A DNA stretch of 64,000 nt, from contig NC_090024.1 in the NCBI RefSeq assembly GCF_037176765.1, positions 168,953,278 through 169,017,277 on the forward strand, in the 5' to 3' direction. The notes under the pieces are model-generated. The model was not told the origin of the DNA. It was given only the letters and a program-made list of their open reading frames with translations, and searched no databases. How positions within the stretch are numbered: position 1 is the stretch's first letter; each line of letters opens with the position of its first letter. Made by a program: the position numbers and the translations under genes. Of the stretch, positions 56,101-64,000 are shown one piece after another. This DNA comes from Anolis sagrei. Its lineage: Eukaryota > Chordata > Lepidosauria > Squamata > Anolidae.

Positions 56101-56603
56101 ATTAAAAATATACAAAGCTAAAAATTATAGCACCCTTTTACTTGCTCTTTAAAACCATCTTTTTTAACACCTGTCTGAATAAGATTTTAGCCTGCTGCTG
56201 GAAGGACAGCAGGGAGTGGGTCATTCTGACTTCCCTGAGCAGGGAGTTCCAGAGTTGTGGGACAGCCACCAAGAAGGCCCACTCTCTCGTTCCCACTAGC
56301 TGAGCTTGAGATAGAAGTGGGCCCGAGAGAAGGCCTCTCCTGAAGATCTCAGGGCTCAGGCAGGTTCCTACAAGGGGATGTGTTCAGCCAAATAGCCTGG
56401 ACCTGAACCATCATGGGCTTTAATGGTCATAACATAATGGTCATCATGTGTCATTGTTTTTAGTGTTTTATTGTTTTTGCTTGATGTTTTATTATTTGCT
56501 TATGAGTTTTACTGTTACATTTGTATGTTGTTGTTTGTTGGCGGCCTTGGCCTTTGTAAGCCGCATCGAGTCCTTCAGGAGATTTTGCAGGGTATAAATA
56601 AAG

Positions 56604-56650
<47 letters not shown>

Positions 56651-59600
56651 CAGCTTCACCTCATGAGTTTCAAAAAATAGGCGGAGACCTGGGTATGGCT
56701 CTCTCAAATCCCTCTCTGACTGTCTAACCACTTCACTGGTTCTCCTGCAAACTTTTTATAATGGACTGTATCACTGGAAAGTCTGTGACTTATCTCCCCA
56801 TGGATACAGTGGTCATCCTGTGTTTCTTATAATCACTTTGTAACCTATGCCACTGGAATAAATTAATTAATAAATTACAAGAAGAAATTAATATATTAAC
56901 ATATTATCTTACATCCAGAAGATATGCTTTGTCAATGTGTTGGAGAAACAAAGTTACTTTCACATTTAGGAGGCTTGTTGTATTGTAGACTCATTTTTTC
57001 TATGTTTTTATTTGCAGGGGACTCTTTTATTCTGCAATATAGCATCAGTGTTGTTTGACAAAGATGAATGGGACACCCCAAAAAAGTTTAATCCCAATCA
57101 TTTCTTGAGTAATGGTCAATTCAGGATTAGGGAAGCCTTCATACCGTTCTCTGCAGGTAAGGGTAGGGGGAGGAATATCAGAGACTTGGGTTAAGCCAGT
57201 TATGTGTTGCATTGGGCACAACACAGCCTATGAATACCCACTACAAACAGTTTTTGAATAGGATCCAGGCTGGCTGTTCTATCAACAGCAAAGAATTCTG
57301 CCGTAATCCATGACTTGATCTTCATCAAGCCCTCTTTCTCCTAGCTTCACCTGTTTGGTTTTCCACTCCACTAGAGTGCCTTTTCAGAAATCATGAGGCT
57401 ATTGGTGCAGAGAGATGTTGTAAAAATAGTCAACCCATTCTCTTCCTTTATTACAAATTACCTTTGGTACCCGGTGGTGCCCGTGTTATTTGATAAGGGT
57501 ATTGTTTGTTTTTGGGTGTTTGGTAATATCAGTTTGGTAATTTGTGACACTATTTGTTACAGTCTTTCTTTTTGTTTGTTATGAATGCTCCCATTAGAAA
57601 AAGCATAAGGATGTGGGTGAAGTACAGTTCCCTAAAATCTTGGGTCAACCCTGCCCAAACTCCACTGCTATTCACAGTTGGCCATGTTCGGTCTGTGTGC
57701 CAAGTTTGGTCCAGATCAGTCATTGGTGGGGTCACAGTGGTGTCTGGAAACAGGTGAAGGTACTCCAAATCCCATCATCTGCTTTCCAACCTCCCTCAAA
57801 CCATACCAGGATGTAAATCAGGTTACACAGTGTATAGATAGATTTATGAATTTGTACAGCTGATGTGGTGCAACTTCTATCAGCCCAAGAGCAACTTACT
57901 TATCTACTTAGTAAGTAATGAATTTTTTAATGTTATGTATTGGAATTTTTTTCCAATTTATAGCTGTAGGAATGAGTCAAGAAGAGAGGTGAAAAAACAT
58001 TTTCTTGTTTATATCTCCCCTTTATAAAATAAATAAATAAATAAATCTTTATTTATATCCCACTTTTCTCCCTCATGGGACCCAAAAGAGCTTACAACAT
58101 ATCAAAATCATATAAGCAACAATCCAAATACAACAATAGTAAGTATAAAACATCATAAAATGAACAGTTAAAAATGACAATAATATGCATTCATGCTTGT
58201 GGCATCATGTCAGATCATATTGCATTTTACTCCAGTCCATAAGGTCAAAACCAGCACCTTGAGATGAGCTTGGATACAAATAGGCTGCCAGTGCAGATGC
58301 TGTAGCAGGAGGGGTGGAGTACTCTCTGGTTCTAGCACCTGGATGCAGCTCTTTTGACTAATAGAATTTTCCAGGCACTCTTCAGGGGCAGCTTAATTTT
58401 TTTTAAATGTCAACATGGGAGAATAGTGAATTTATTGTAAAACTACACAAATTATTTGGGGAATCTACTCTTGAACATGCCACATATAACTGTCCATGGG
58501 AAAAACACAGGGTGGGAACTAGAACTTTCCATTATAATAAAAAGGCATCATTAAAAAGAAAATAATCCTTATCTGGTGTATTTTTAGTAAAGTAAGTCTT
58601 TTTTTGGCACAATGTGGATCTAGGAAAATAGTGCCCTCTTTTGTGGTCTAAGATGGCAGTGCCAGCTTGCAAGGCCTTAACGGATTCATCAGAGGGGCCT
58701 AAGCAGGCCGAGGTGTGGGGTGGGGGCTAGACCTTTCTATTATCATAAAAAGGCATCATTAAAAAGAGAATAATCGTTATCTCTGGTGTATTTTGAGTGA
58801 AGTAAGGCCTTGTTGAAGGGCAGTGCTTTTTCCAAATAACCTGGCAAAAGCTACCTCAACAGGATGTAGAGTGGATAATACGGTCTCTGTGTGCCAAGTT
58901 TGGTCTTGATCTGTCATTGGTGGGGGCCAAAGTGGTCTGTGGTTGCCAAGCATTTTAAAGTGCTACAAATCCCATAATCCGTGGTCCACCTCCCCCAAAC
59001 CGCACCAGGACGTAAAGTGGATCATGGGGGTTATGTGTGCCAAGTTTGGTCCTGGTCCATTGCTCGTGCACGTCACAGTGGCCTGTGAAAGTGGCAGCCA
59101 ATCGGCACACTGCCACATAATACATACATACACACATACATACAAACATTCACTTTTATTATATACAAGACCTGGAGGTGCCCGGGTTATTTGCGAAAGG
59201 CATTGTGTGCCAAGGTTGGTCTTTATCAGTTATTTATGTGGCTCGCAGTGGTCTCAGGAAGTTAGTGAAGGTACTGCAAGTCCCATCGTCCATGGTCCAT
59301 CCTCCTCCAAACAGCACCAGGGTGTAGAGTGGGTCATGGGGGCTCTGTGCACCAAGTTTGGTCTTGATCAGTCATTGGATGTGGCTCGCAGCGGTCTTGT
59401 GAAGTGAGTGGAGGTACTTCAAGTCCCATCATCTGTTGTCTGTCCTCCTCCAAACTGCACCAGGATGTAGAGTGCTTCATGGAGGCTCTGTGTGCCAAGT
59501 TTAGTCTTGATCAGTCATTCGATGAGGGTCGCAGCAGTTTCTGGAAGTGAGTGAAGGTACTTCAAGTCCCATCATCAATGGTATGTCCTCCCCCAAAATC

Positions 59601-62600
59601 TCACCAAGATGTAGAGTGGGTCATGGGGACTCTGTGTGCCAAGGTTGGTCTTCATCTGTCATTATTGGGGGCCACGGTGGTCTGTGGTTGCCCATGTGTT
59701 TTAAAGTACTATACATCCCATAATCCGTGGTCCACCTCTCCCAAACCACACCAGGATGTACAGTGGGTCATGGGTGTTATGTGTGCCAAGTTTGGTCCAG
59801 GTCCGTCGCTTGTGCACGTCACAGTGGCCTGTGAAAGTGCCAGCCAATCAGAAAGCTGCCACATACATACATATATACATACAATCATTCTCTTTTATTA
59901 TATATATAGAAGACAGAGATAGAGAGATATAGAGATATAGAGATATAGAGATATAGAGATATAGATATAGATATAGATATAGATATAGATGGAACACATC
60001 TATTGTTAATGTAGATTCACTCTCTTTGATCTTGATCTTCATCAGGTCCTCTTTCCCCCAGCTTCACATGTTTCTTCTCCCACCCTACTTCAAATACTAA
60101 TATAAATTTGCTCTTTTCAATATATTTTTTGTGAAATCGGGGGGGGGGGGGGAATGAAGAATAGAGTCATGGGATAAACACTTTTTAAATAACAACAACA
60201 AGAACAGTTTTATTTCTTACCCTCCTCTTCAAAATATGGACTTCCACCCCCCCCCCCCCAAAGCTGGCGGGAAGACACATCTCCATCCTGCTTTATTCAG
60301 ATGATGCTGCTGTACTCTCTAGAACACCCATTGGGCTCAAAAGAGCTCTGAGAGCATTAATACAACATTGCAACACAGATCAGCTCCAACTTAATTACAA
60401 TAAAACCAAAATCATGGCTTTCGCTAATAGGCTCAGGACTTACTCTTGGAGCATAGATGGTCATAAAATTGAACAGGTTACATCCTTCAAATATCTAGGT
60501 GTAGTTTTCCAATCTAATGGTAGCAGAAGAGCTCATGGGGATCAAGTATCCAACACCGCGCAGGGGAGCTCAATTGCCATTCTTAAATATCTTAGGACAA
60601 GAGGGGGCCACTTCACACCGGCAGCGCTCAAGCTGTTTGAAGCTAAGTCATTAACCCAACTCTTGTATGGTGCTCAGCTGGGCCCCTTCCCCAGTTTTGC
60701 CCCATTAGAGCTGGTTCAGTCAAAGTTTCTGAGATCGGCCTTGCAGGTCCCTAAATGCGTTTCTAATGCCACCATGTGACTAGACGGGCTTTATGAGAGT
60801 GGAGGCCAGGGTGTGGGTGGCCATACTCAACCTCTGGCTCAGACTATCAGGAGCACCCTTTGGTCTTGCCCCACTAACCATGAAGGATGACTTCCAATCC
60901 ACATGGAAGCAGGTGGCAGCATCAAAAATCTCCTCATTGGGATTTTCTCCAGGTCTACTACTCGCTATGGATTACAATCAAGCCAAAGCACTTATTAAAC
61001 AACGTATCACAGACACAGAGCGACAACTAGATCTGGCCTCGGTTCCAACCTTCCTTATAAATGAATTCAGCAGATATCTTGCCTCCCCTATGGCATATTT
61101 AACAAACTTAGAGGTTCCCATTCATCGAAGGGCTTTCACCCTGCCACGCTCTCCCATCAGCTGTACTCGAAGGCCGCTACCGGAAGATCCCTTTCCCAGA
61201 GAGACTCTGCCCCTGTGACTTGGATCATGTAGAAACAATAGAACATGTGCTCCTCCAGTGCCTGTTCTACAGGGATATCCGTGCCAGGCTTATCTTACCT
61301 CTGTTATACAAGCACCCAGGCCATTCAGGTCAATTTTATACCTCCATGCTACTTGCAGATATTAATTCAGCTACAACCTACAATGTTGCAAAGTTCTGTG
61401 CAGCAGCATACAAAATCTGTCAGGGAACGACTAGTCCCAAAAGTTAACTGTGTTTCCAGTAATCTTCTTCTCTGAATCTACAATTTGGTGATGGATCTGG
61501 GCATTGTGTTTTTACCCTGTTTCCCCTTCGCTTCTACTCCCTCACCCATACTGTGCTTCAGTAGTTATATTTATATTTATAATGTACCAAACATACCAAG
61601 TTTGTATGAAAATGTGACTATTTCCTGTGCTGGTCAATGACCGAAATAAATGATTTGATTTGATTTGATACCCTCCTCTTCTCGTGGCGGGCCACAACAC
61701 TGCTAAAAACACAATCATCATAAACTTTCTACAAAATAAACATTATAAAACGTATTTCTACAAAACACACATTAAAACATACAGAATAAAGATTAAACAT
61801 ATTGCAAGTTAAAAATTCACAATTAAAACTGGCTGGGTAAACCAGAAGAGATAGGGTTTTAGATGGTTTTTAAATTCTGAGAGCTCATTTAGCTGTTAAA
61901 GCTCTTCCAGCAGATCATTTCACAGTCTTAGGGCAGCTGAGGAAAAGGTCCTCTGAGTGATGGTTGCCAGTTGGGTTCTGGAAGGCTAGATGTCCTCTAG
62001 AGGACCTCAGTGTTCAGGGCAGATTGTATGGGAGGTGATCCTATAGGTAACCTGGTCCCAAACCATGTAGGGCTTTATACCTTATACTTTGCCCGGAAGC
62101 TAATAGATCATCAAGTGTGCACAACTGATATTTCGTGCATCATGTTGGCCACATTCATCATGTGCATCAGACGCATATTTGCAAATACAATAGCATTGTC
62201 TTATGCAGCCTTGTTGTGATTTGAGTATTCTACATCAGATAAAAAATGGCTAGTCCTGTCAATTGAGGAATGCATGCCATGCATAAGACACCAAGAGGAT
62301 TCCAGCCACATTTCTTCAATACAGATATGGAATTTGGACTGAAATGCTATTGTTACTCTCAACAAGAGTAGAACATTGACTAAAAAATTTTGTTTCCCAT
62401 GAAATTTAAAGATATTTTAAATGTATTCTGCTCTGGTTTACAATAGTGATTTGCCAAATTTGTTGTTGTCATCTCAACATCTCATAAGTTTTCTGTAGCC
62501 ATTTTTTTCTTCTCTTCCAGGAAAGAGAGCCTGCCTTGGAGAACGATTGGCTCAGATGGAACTTTTCCTTTTCTTCACAGCCTTGATTCAGAAGTTCTCT

Positions 62601-62696
62601 TTCCAGGCTCCAAAAGGTGTGAAGCTAAGTCTTGACTTCGAGTTGAGCCTTACACTGAGCCCAAAGAAATACCATATATGTGCCATCTTGCGTTAA
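37611..62696 (+). CDS. CYP2J-like: Cytochrome P450 2J-like, gene C, complete nine-exon gene
   Basis: CDS join 37611-37808, 42825-42987, 47368-47517, 49731-49891, 52868-53044, 53671-53806, 54321-54508, 57018-57156, 62521-62696; 495 codons plus stop. All introns are GT-AG with the same phases as gene B. The ER anchor, PPGP hinge, W130/R134, canonical A305-G-T-E-T309, Exx[10 protein letters not shown] and the Cys442 heme loop are all present. It differs from gene B at one residue in exons 1-4 and about 29 in exons 5-9. Intron 8 is 5.4 kb and holds an array and a LINE. Its 3' flank is unlike those of A and B, so it looks like the original last gene of this block. Substrate unknown; CYP2J enzymes commonly act on fatty acids. 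Confidence 0.93.
38235..38416. mobile_element. Short Penelope-like derivative, second copy
   Basis: Paralog of 14685-14888 with the same GTTCTTTTATTT duplication (38223-38234, 38417-38428). About 20 bases at the hairpin centre are missing. Confidence 0.7.
38575..41229 (+). mobile_element. Young L2-like LINE in gene C intron 1
   Basis: A 2.65-kb insertion absent from the equivalent place in gene B (about 15046). It encodes the end of an AP-type endonuclease ([20 protein letters not shown]), then RT motifs ([56 protein letters not shown]) and the L2-type C-terminal domain ending [14 protein letters not shown]. The tail is an AAATA tandem run. It is 5' truncated. The frame is interrupted by a stop near 39963, another near 40109 and a shift close to the YADD box near 40268. 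No clear target duplication. Confidence 0.88.
42026..42061. repeat. (AT)n microsatellite
   Basis: Paralog of 15848-15894, shorter and pure. A (CTA)n tract precedes it. Confidence 0.85.
42174..42306. repeat. hAT end remnant and GGA-rich tract
   Basis: Paralog of 16013-16135, with a different GGA repeat number. Confidence 0.5.
42825..42987 (+). CDS. CYP2J-like: Gene C exon 2
   Basis: As gene B exon 2, but residue 101 is Gly (GGT) instead of Asp (GAT). Confidence 0.9.
43140..45147 (-). mobile_element. RTE-BovB LINE, second copy
   Basis: Paralog of 16980-18985. The catalytic box reads YADG instead of YADD (codons about 43783-43794), in addition to frame breaks, so this copy has decayed independently. 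Confidence 0.88.
45672..46700 (+). mobile_element. Penelope-like element with GIY-YIG endonuclease domain, 5' truncated
   Basis: A 1029-bp insertion in intron 2 of gene C, absent from gene B (near 19510). It is flanked by the exact 11-bp duplication AGTTCTGAAAT (45661-45671, 46701-46711). The 211-codon frame at 45724-46359 has the RT C-terminal part and a GIY-YIG nuclease ([15 protein letters not shown], then RIKEHERHC). GIY-YIG joined to RT is diagnostic of Penelope-like elements. The RT core is missing, so it cannot move itself. It ends GCCTTCGACAATAC like the short element in intron 1. Confidence 0.9.
46762..47007. mobile_element. Palindromic-ended MITE, second copy
   Basis: Paralog of 19560-19805 with the nested LINE tail retained. 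Confidence 0.65.
47368..47517 (+). CDS. CYP2J-like: Gene C exon 3
   Basis: Identical protein to gene B exon 3. Confidence 0.92.
47812..48136. mobile_element. Non-autonomous hAT element, second copy
   Basis: Paralog of 21045-21386 with the same GTGTAGAT duplication (47804-47811, 48137-48144). Slightly shorter in the AAAATA tract. Confidence 0.85.
49731..49891 (+). CDS. CYP2J-like: Gene C exon 4
   Basis: Identical protein to gene B exon 4. Confidence 0.92.
50370..51540 (-). mobile_element. Retroelement fossil, possibly LTR-type, second copy
   Basis: Paralog of 24330-25500, broken, family uncertain. Confidence 0.35.
51657..52235 (-). mobile_element. Non-LTR C-terminal domain fragment, second copy
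   Basis: Paralog of 25615-26193; the C-x-C-x8-H-x4-C knuckle is kept. Confidence 0.6.
52438..52659 (-). mobile_element. RTE-like LINE fragment, second copy
   Basis: Paralog of the 26397-26618 thumb-region fragment. Confidence 0.6.
52868..53044 (+). CDS. CYP2J-like: Gene C exon 5
   Basis: 59 codons. Reads [12 protein letters not shown] where gene B has [12 protein letters not shown]. Confidence 0.92.
53671..53806 (+). CDS. CYP2J-like: Gene C exon 6
   Basis: Canonical I helix [14 protein letters not shown]. Five residues differ from gene B. Confidence 0.92.
54321..54508 (+). CDS. CYP2J-like: Gene C exon 7
   Basis: Starts with the ERVQSEID junction. Contains ExxR and LPFSVPR. Confidence 0.92.
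54660..56190. other. Intron 7 of gene C, mixed repeat debris
   Basis: Partly paralogous to 29455-30060 of gene B, with an extra block at about 54740-55510 not seen in B. Poly-G and poly-C runs occur near 55480 and 55580. No exon. Confidence 0.4.
56430..56650 (+). mobile_element. LINE 3' tail with (ATA)n, nested in an older LINE fragment
   Basis: A 3' UTR ending TATAAATAAAG and then an ATA tract (about 56602-56649) splits the L2 fragment that is continuous in gene B (near 30770). Confidence 0.55.
57018..57156 (+). CDS. CYP2J-like: Gene C exon 8
   Basis: Encodes [20 protein letters not shown] and FIPFSA. Seven residues differ from gene B. Confidence 0.92.
57157..58019. other. Start of gene C intron 8, one isolated array unit
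   Basis: Mostly unrecognised AT-rich DNA. One unit related to the array at 58860-59900 is visible near 57695 (GTGTGCCAAGTTTGGTCC). Confidence 0.4.
58020..58385 (-). mobile_element. L2-type LINE 3' UTR fragment, minus strand
   Basis: Starts with an AAATA tail in reverse sense at 58025-58050, then reverse-complement 3' UTR text. Confidence 0.5.
58860..59900. repeat. Minisatellite array with a period near 144 bp
   Basis: The core GTGTGCCAAGTTTGGTC or a close variant starts at about 58889, 59035, 59205, 59347, 59490, 59634 and 59781. The spacing is 142-147 bases except for one 170-base step that contains a CATA tract. Units end near ATTATATA stretches. It is the reverse-oriented relative of the array at 3330-3760. 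Confidence 0.75.
59905..59992. repeat. (ATAGAG)n and (ATAGAT)n microsatellite
   Basis: Two adjoining hexamer tracts, about 88 bases. Confidence 0.85.
60231..61668 (+). mobile_element. 5'-truncated LINE with 13-bp target duplication
   Basis: Flanked by the exact duplication TACCCTCCTCTTC (60218-60230, 61669-61681). It encodes the RT catalytic box as YSDD (near 60295), then [31 protein letters not shown] and a C-terminal part with [16 protein letters not shown]. The tail is TTTGATTTGATTTGA. It is split by at least one stop (near 60778) and a shift near 61215. The sequence resembles I-superfamily (Ingi/Vingi-like) elements of reptiles, but I am not sure of the clade. Confidence 0.75.
61790..62220 (-). 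mobile_element. L2-type LINE 3' UTR fragment, minus strand
   Basis: Paralog of about 31300-31720. Confidence 0.45.
62521..62696 (+). CDS. CYP2J-like: Gene C exon 9
   Basis: 57 codons plus TAA. Cys442 heme ligand kept. Nine residues differ from exon 9 of A and B, mostly in the C-terminal loop ([12 protein letters not shown] against [12 protein letters not shown]). Confidence 0.93.
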
Positions 62697-62999
62697 AAGT
62701 ATTCCATGTTGCTGTCAATGTATGTAGGGTGACATTATGGTAATAGGACTATTAGACCTGTGTTTTGTTTTTGTTTTTTTACTATACTTGTACTAGCATA
62801 GCTGTTTGTGACACTTGTGATCATTACACATTTGGAAAAAAATACAACCAAAACTTTCTGCAACCCTGCCTGATTCTCATAATACACCAAATTTCCACAA
62901 GGAGCTGAGTGGAGATGAAAAATCAAGATATTACATCATGTATATTGACTTATTAAGGACAAATAATTGCTTTAGGTGTGCCATGAGCAAGGCAAAGTT

Positions 63000-64000
63000 T
63001 TTGTTTCTACTAGTACTTTTTTCTAGTTGTTTCTATATAGCAGCAGGCAAGACATAGATGCAGGGAAGTAGAGTTACAGAGTTCTATCATGATCCCATTC
63101 CCATGATAAGACAGAATAGGGCTTCCATTGCTCAACAGTCTCTCTTTTTGAGCTATCTGGAATGGTCTCTGTAAGTAACCTGGACCCAAACCATGTAGGA
63201 CTTTAAAGATCAAAACCAACATTTTGTGCTTTTTCTGGAAACTAATTAACACCACGTGTGGAGTGATTTTAGGATAGGTGTAATATGAACACTCCTGGGT
63301 GTTCCTGTGACCAATCTGGCTTCCATGTTTTTAACTAATTAGAGTTTCCAAACTTGGTACAGAGGTAGCATTGCAGAAATCCAACCTTGAGGTTACCAGT
63401 ACATGCACTACCATCTTTAGGTCCTCCAAATCTAGGAAGCAGCACAGCTGGCATATCAGCTGAAGCTTATAATAAGCACTCCTGGCCATCACTTCTACCT
63501 TGGCTGACATTTGGAGAGATGGATCCAGGAGCACTCCCAAGATGTGACCAGTCTCTCAGGGAAAGTATAACCCCGTTCAGAACTGGTTGACACACTTCCT
63601 GAGAGGTATGACCGGAACCACTGCAGCACAGTGGCACTGTTTTCCAACCCAAGCATTCCAGAAAGATACCATGGCCAATAGTATTGAAAGCCACTGAGAA
63701 GTCTAAAAGCACCAACAAATAAATTCATCCTTTGTCAGTGTTAAGACAGAGATAATCCACTAAAGCAACTACAGCAGTCTCAACTCCATATCCTGTTCCG
63801 AAGCTAGTTTCAAATGGATCAAGGAAATGTGTGTTACCCTGGAGTTGGAGGCACTGTTTCACAATGGCTCAGTCCCTTCCTGGCAGTGATAGTGATGGGG
63901 GATTCTTGTTCAAGCCCCTTACTATTGGTTCTGTTGCTCTATTTTGTCCCGCATGCTTGAGATCATCTGGACTTTTGGGGTGTGGCAACATCTATTTGAA
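63000..64000 (-). mobile_element. Old L2-type LINE, minus strand, runs off the window
   Basis: The minus strand encodes LLDFSVAFNTIGHGI (the FDTxDH-type RT motif, decayed) near 63690 and MGVLLDPSLQMSAKVEVMAR with LVTSRLDFCNA near 63500. The region carrying the YADD box is missing between them, so there is an internal deletion as well as stops. Confidence 0.75.

Noticed and set aside
56471-56680. Small protein with an Asn-rich tail
   Set aside because: The Asn run is the translated ATA microsatellite at the end of a LINE tail.
2389-62300. A plain tandem duplication of one 30-kb unit
   Set aside because: Exons 5-9 of B and C are much more diverged than exons 1-4 and the intergenic DNA, so one clean duplication cannot explain the pattern.
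14061-62696. Assignment to CYP2J19, the bird and turtle red-ketocarotenoid enzyme
   Set aside because: The family resemblance is to CYP2J in general. No residue evidence for CYP2J19 can be judged by eye, so no subfamily number is given.
1-64000. CRISPR array, bacterial operon or phage
   Set aside because: No such repeats or gene organisation; all host genes are spliced and the repeats are eukaryotic transposons.

Overview
The window is vertebrate nuclear DNA, almost certainly from a squamate reptile (lizard-like). It has spliced genes with GT-AG introns. It also has the repeat set typical of lizards: RTE-BovB, L2-like, L1-like and Penelope-like elements, tRNA-derived SINEs with the long GC-rich head-body known from anoles, short hAT elements with 8-bp target duplications, and a DIRS retroelement. 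Nothing prokaryotic (operon, CRISPR, replication origin) is present.

The only host genes I can support are a plus-strand tandem array of cytochrome P450 family 2 genes closest to CYP2J. Gene A contributes only its last exon (2928-3103). Gene B is complete in nine exons (14061-33079, 495 codons plus stop). Gene C is also complete in nine exons (37611-62696, 495 codons plus stop). All intron phases agree between B and C, every intron is GT-AG, and all P450 signature motifs are present. Host exons make up under 5% of the window; the rest is introns and intergenic DNA filled with repeats.

Layout: 1-2388 unresolved repeat debris; 2389-5194 gene A exon 9 and downstream flank, with a short minisatellite; 5195-11631 a DIRS-type element on the minus strand; 11632-14060 gene B upstream region; 14061-33079 gene B; 33080-37610 intergenic, a near copy of 3104-14060 without the DIRS element; 37611-62696 gene C, with a young L2-like LINE in intron 1, a Penelope-like insertion in intron 2, and a LINE plus a 144-bp-period array in intron 8; 62697-64000 a unique 3' flank with an old L2 copy.

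The most informative result is the pattern of similarity between genes. Exon 9 of A and B encodes the same 57 residues. The intergenic regions A-B and B-C are near copies of each other. Exons 1-4 of B and C differ at one residue in about 224, whereas exons 5-9 of B and C differ at about 29 of 271. The change falls inside exon 5. This is the signature expected if gene B is a hybrid made by one unequal crossover between neighbouring paralogs, with its 5' half like C and its 3' half like A. The B/C differences cluster in substrate-recognition regions (I helix, the segment after the K helix, and the C-terminal loop). Presence or absence of transposons at paralogous sites gives a relative order of events. 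I found no previously undescribed type of system; the hybrid P450 and the very well-preserved DIRS architecture are the parts most worth following up.
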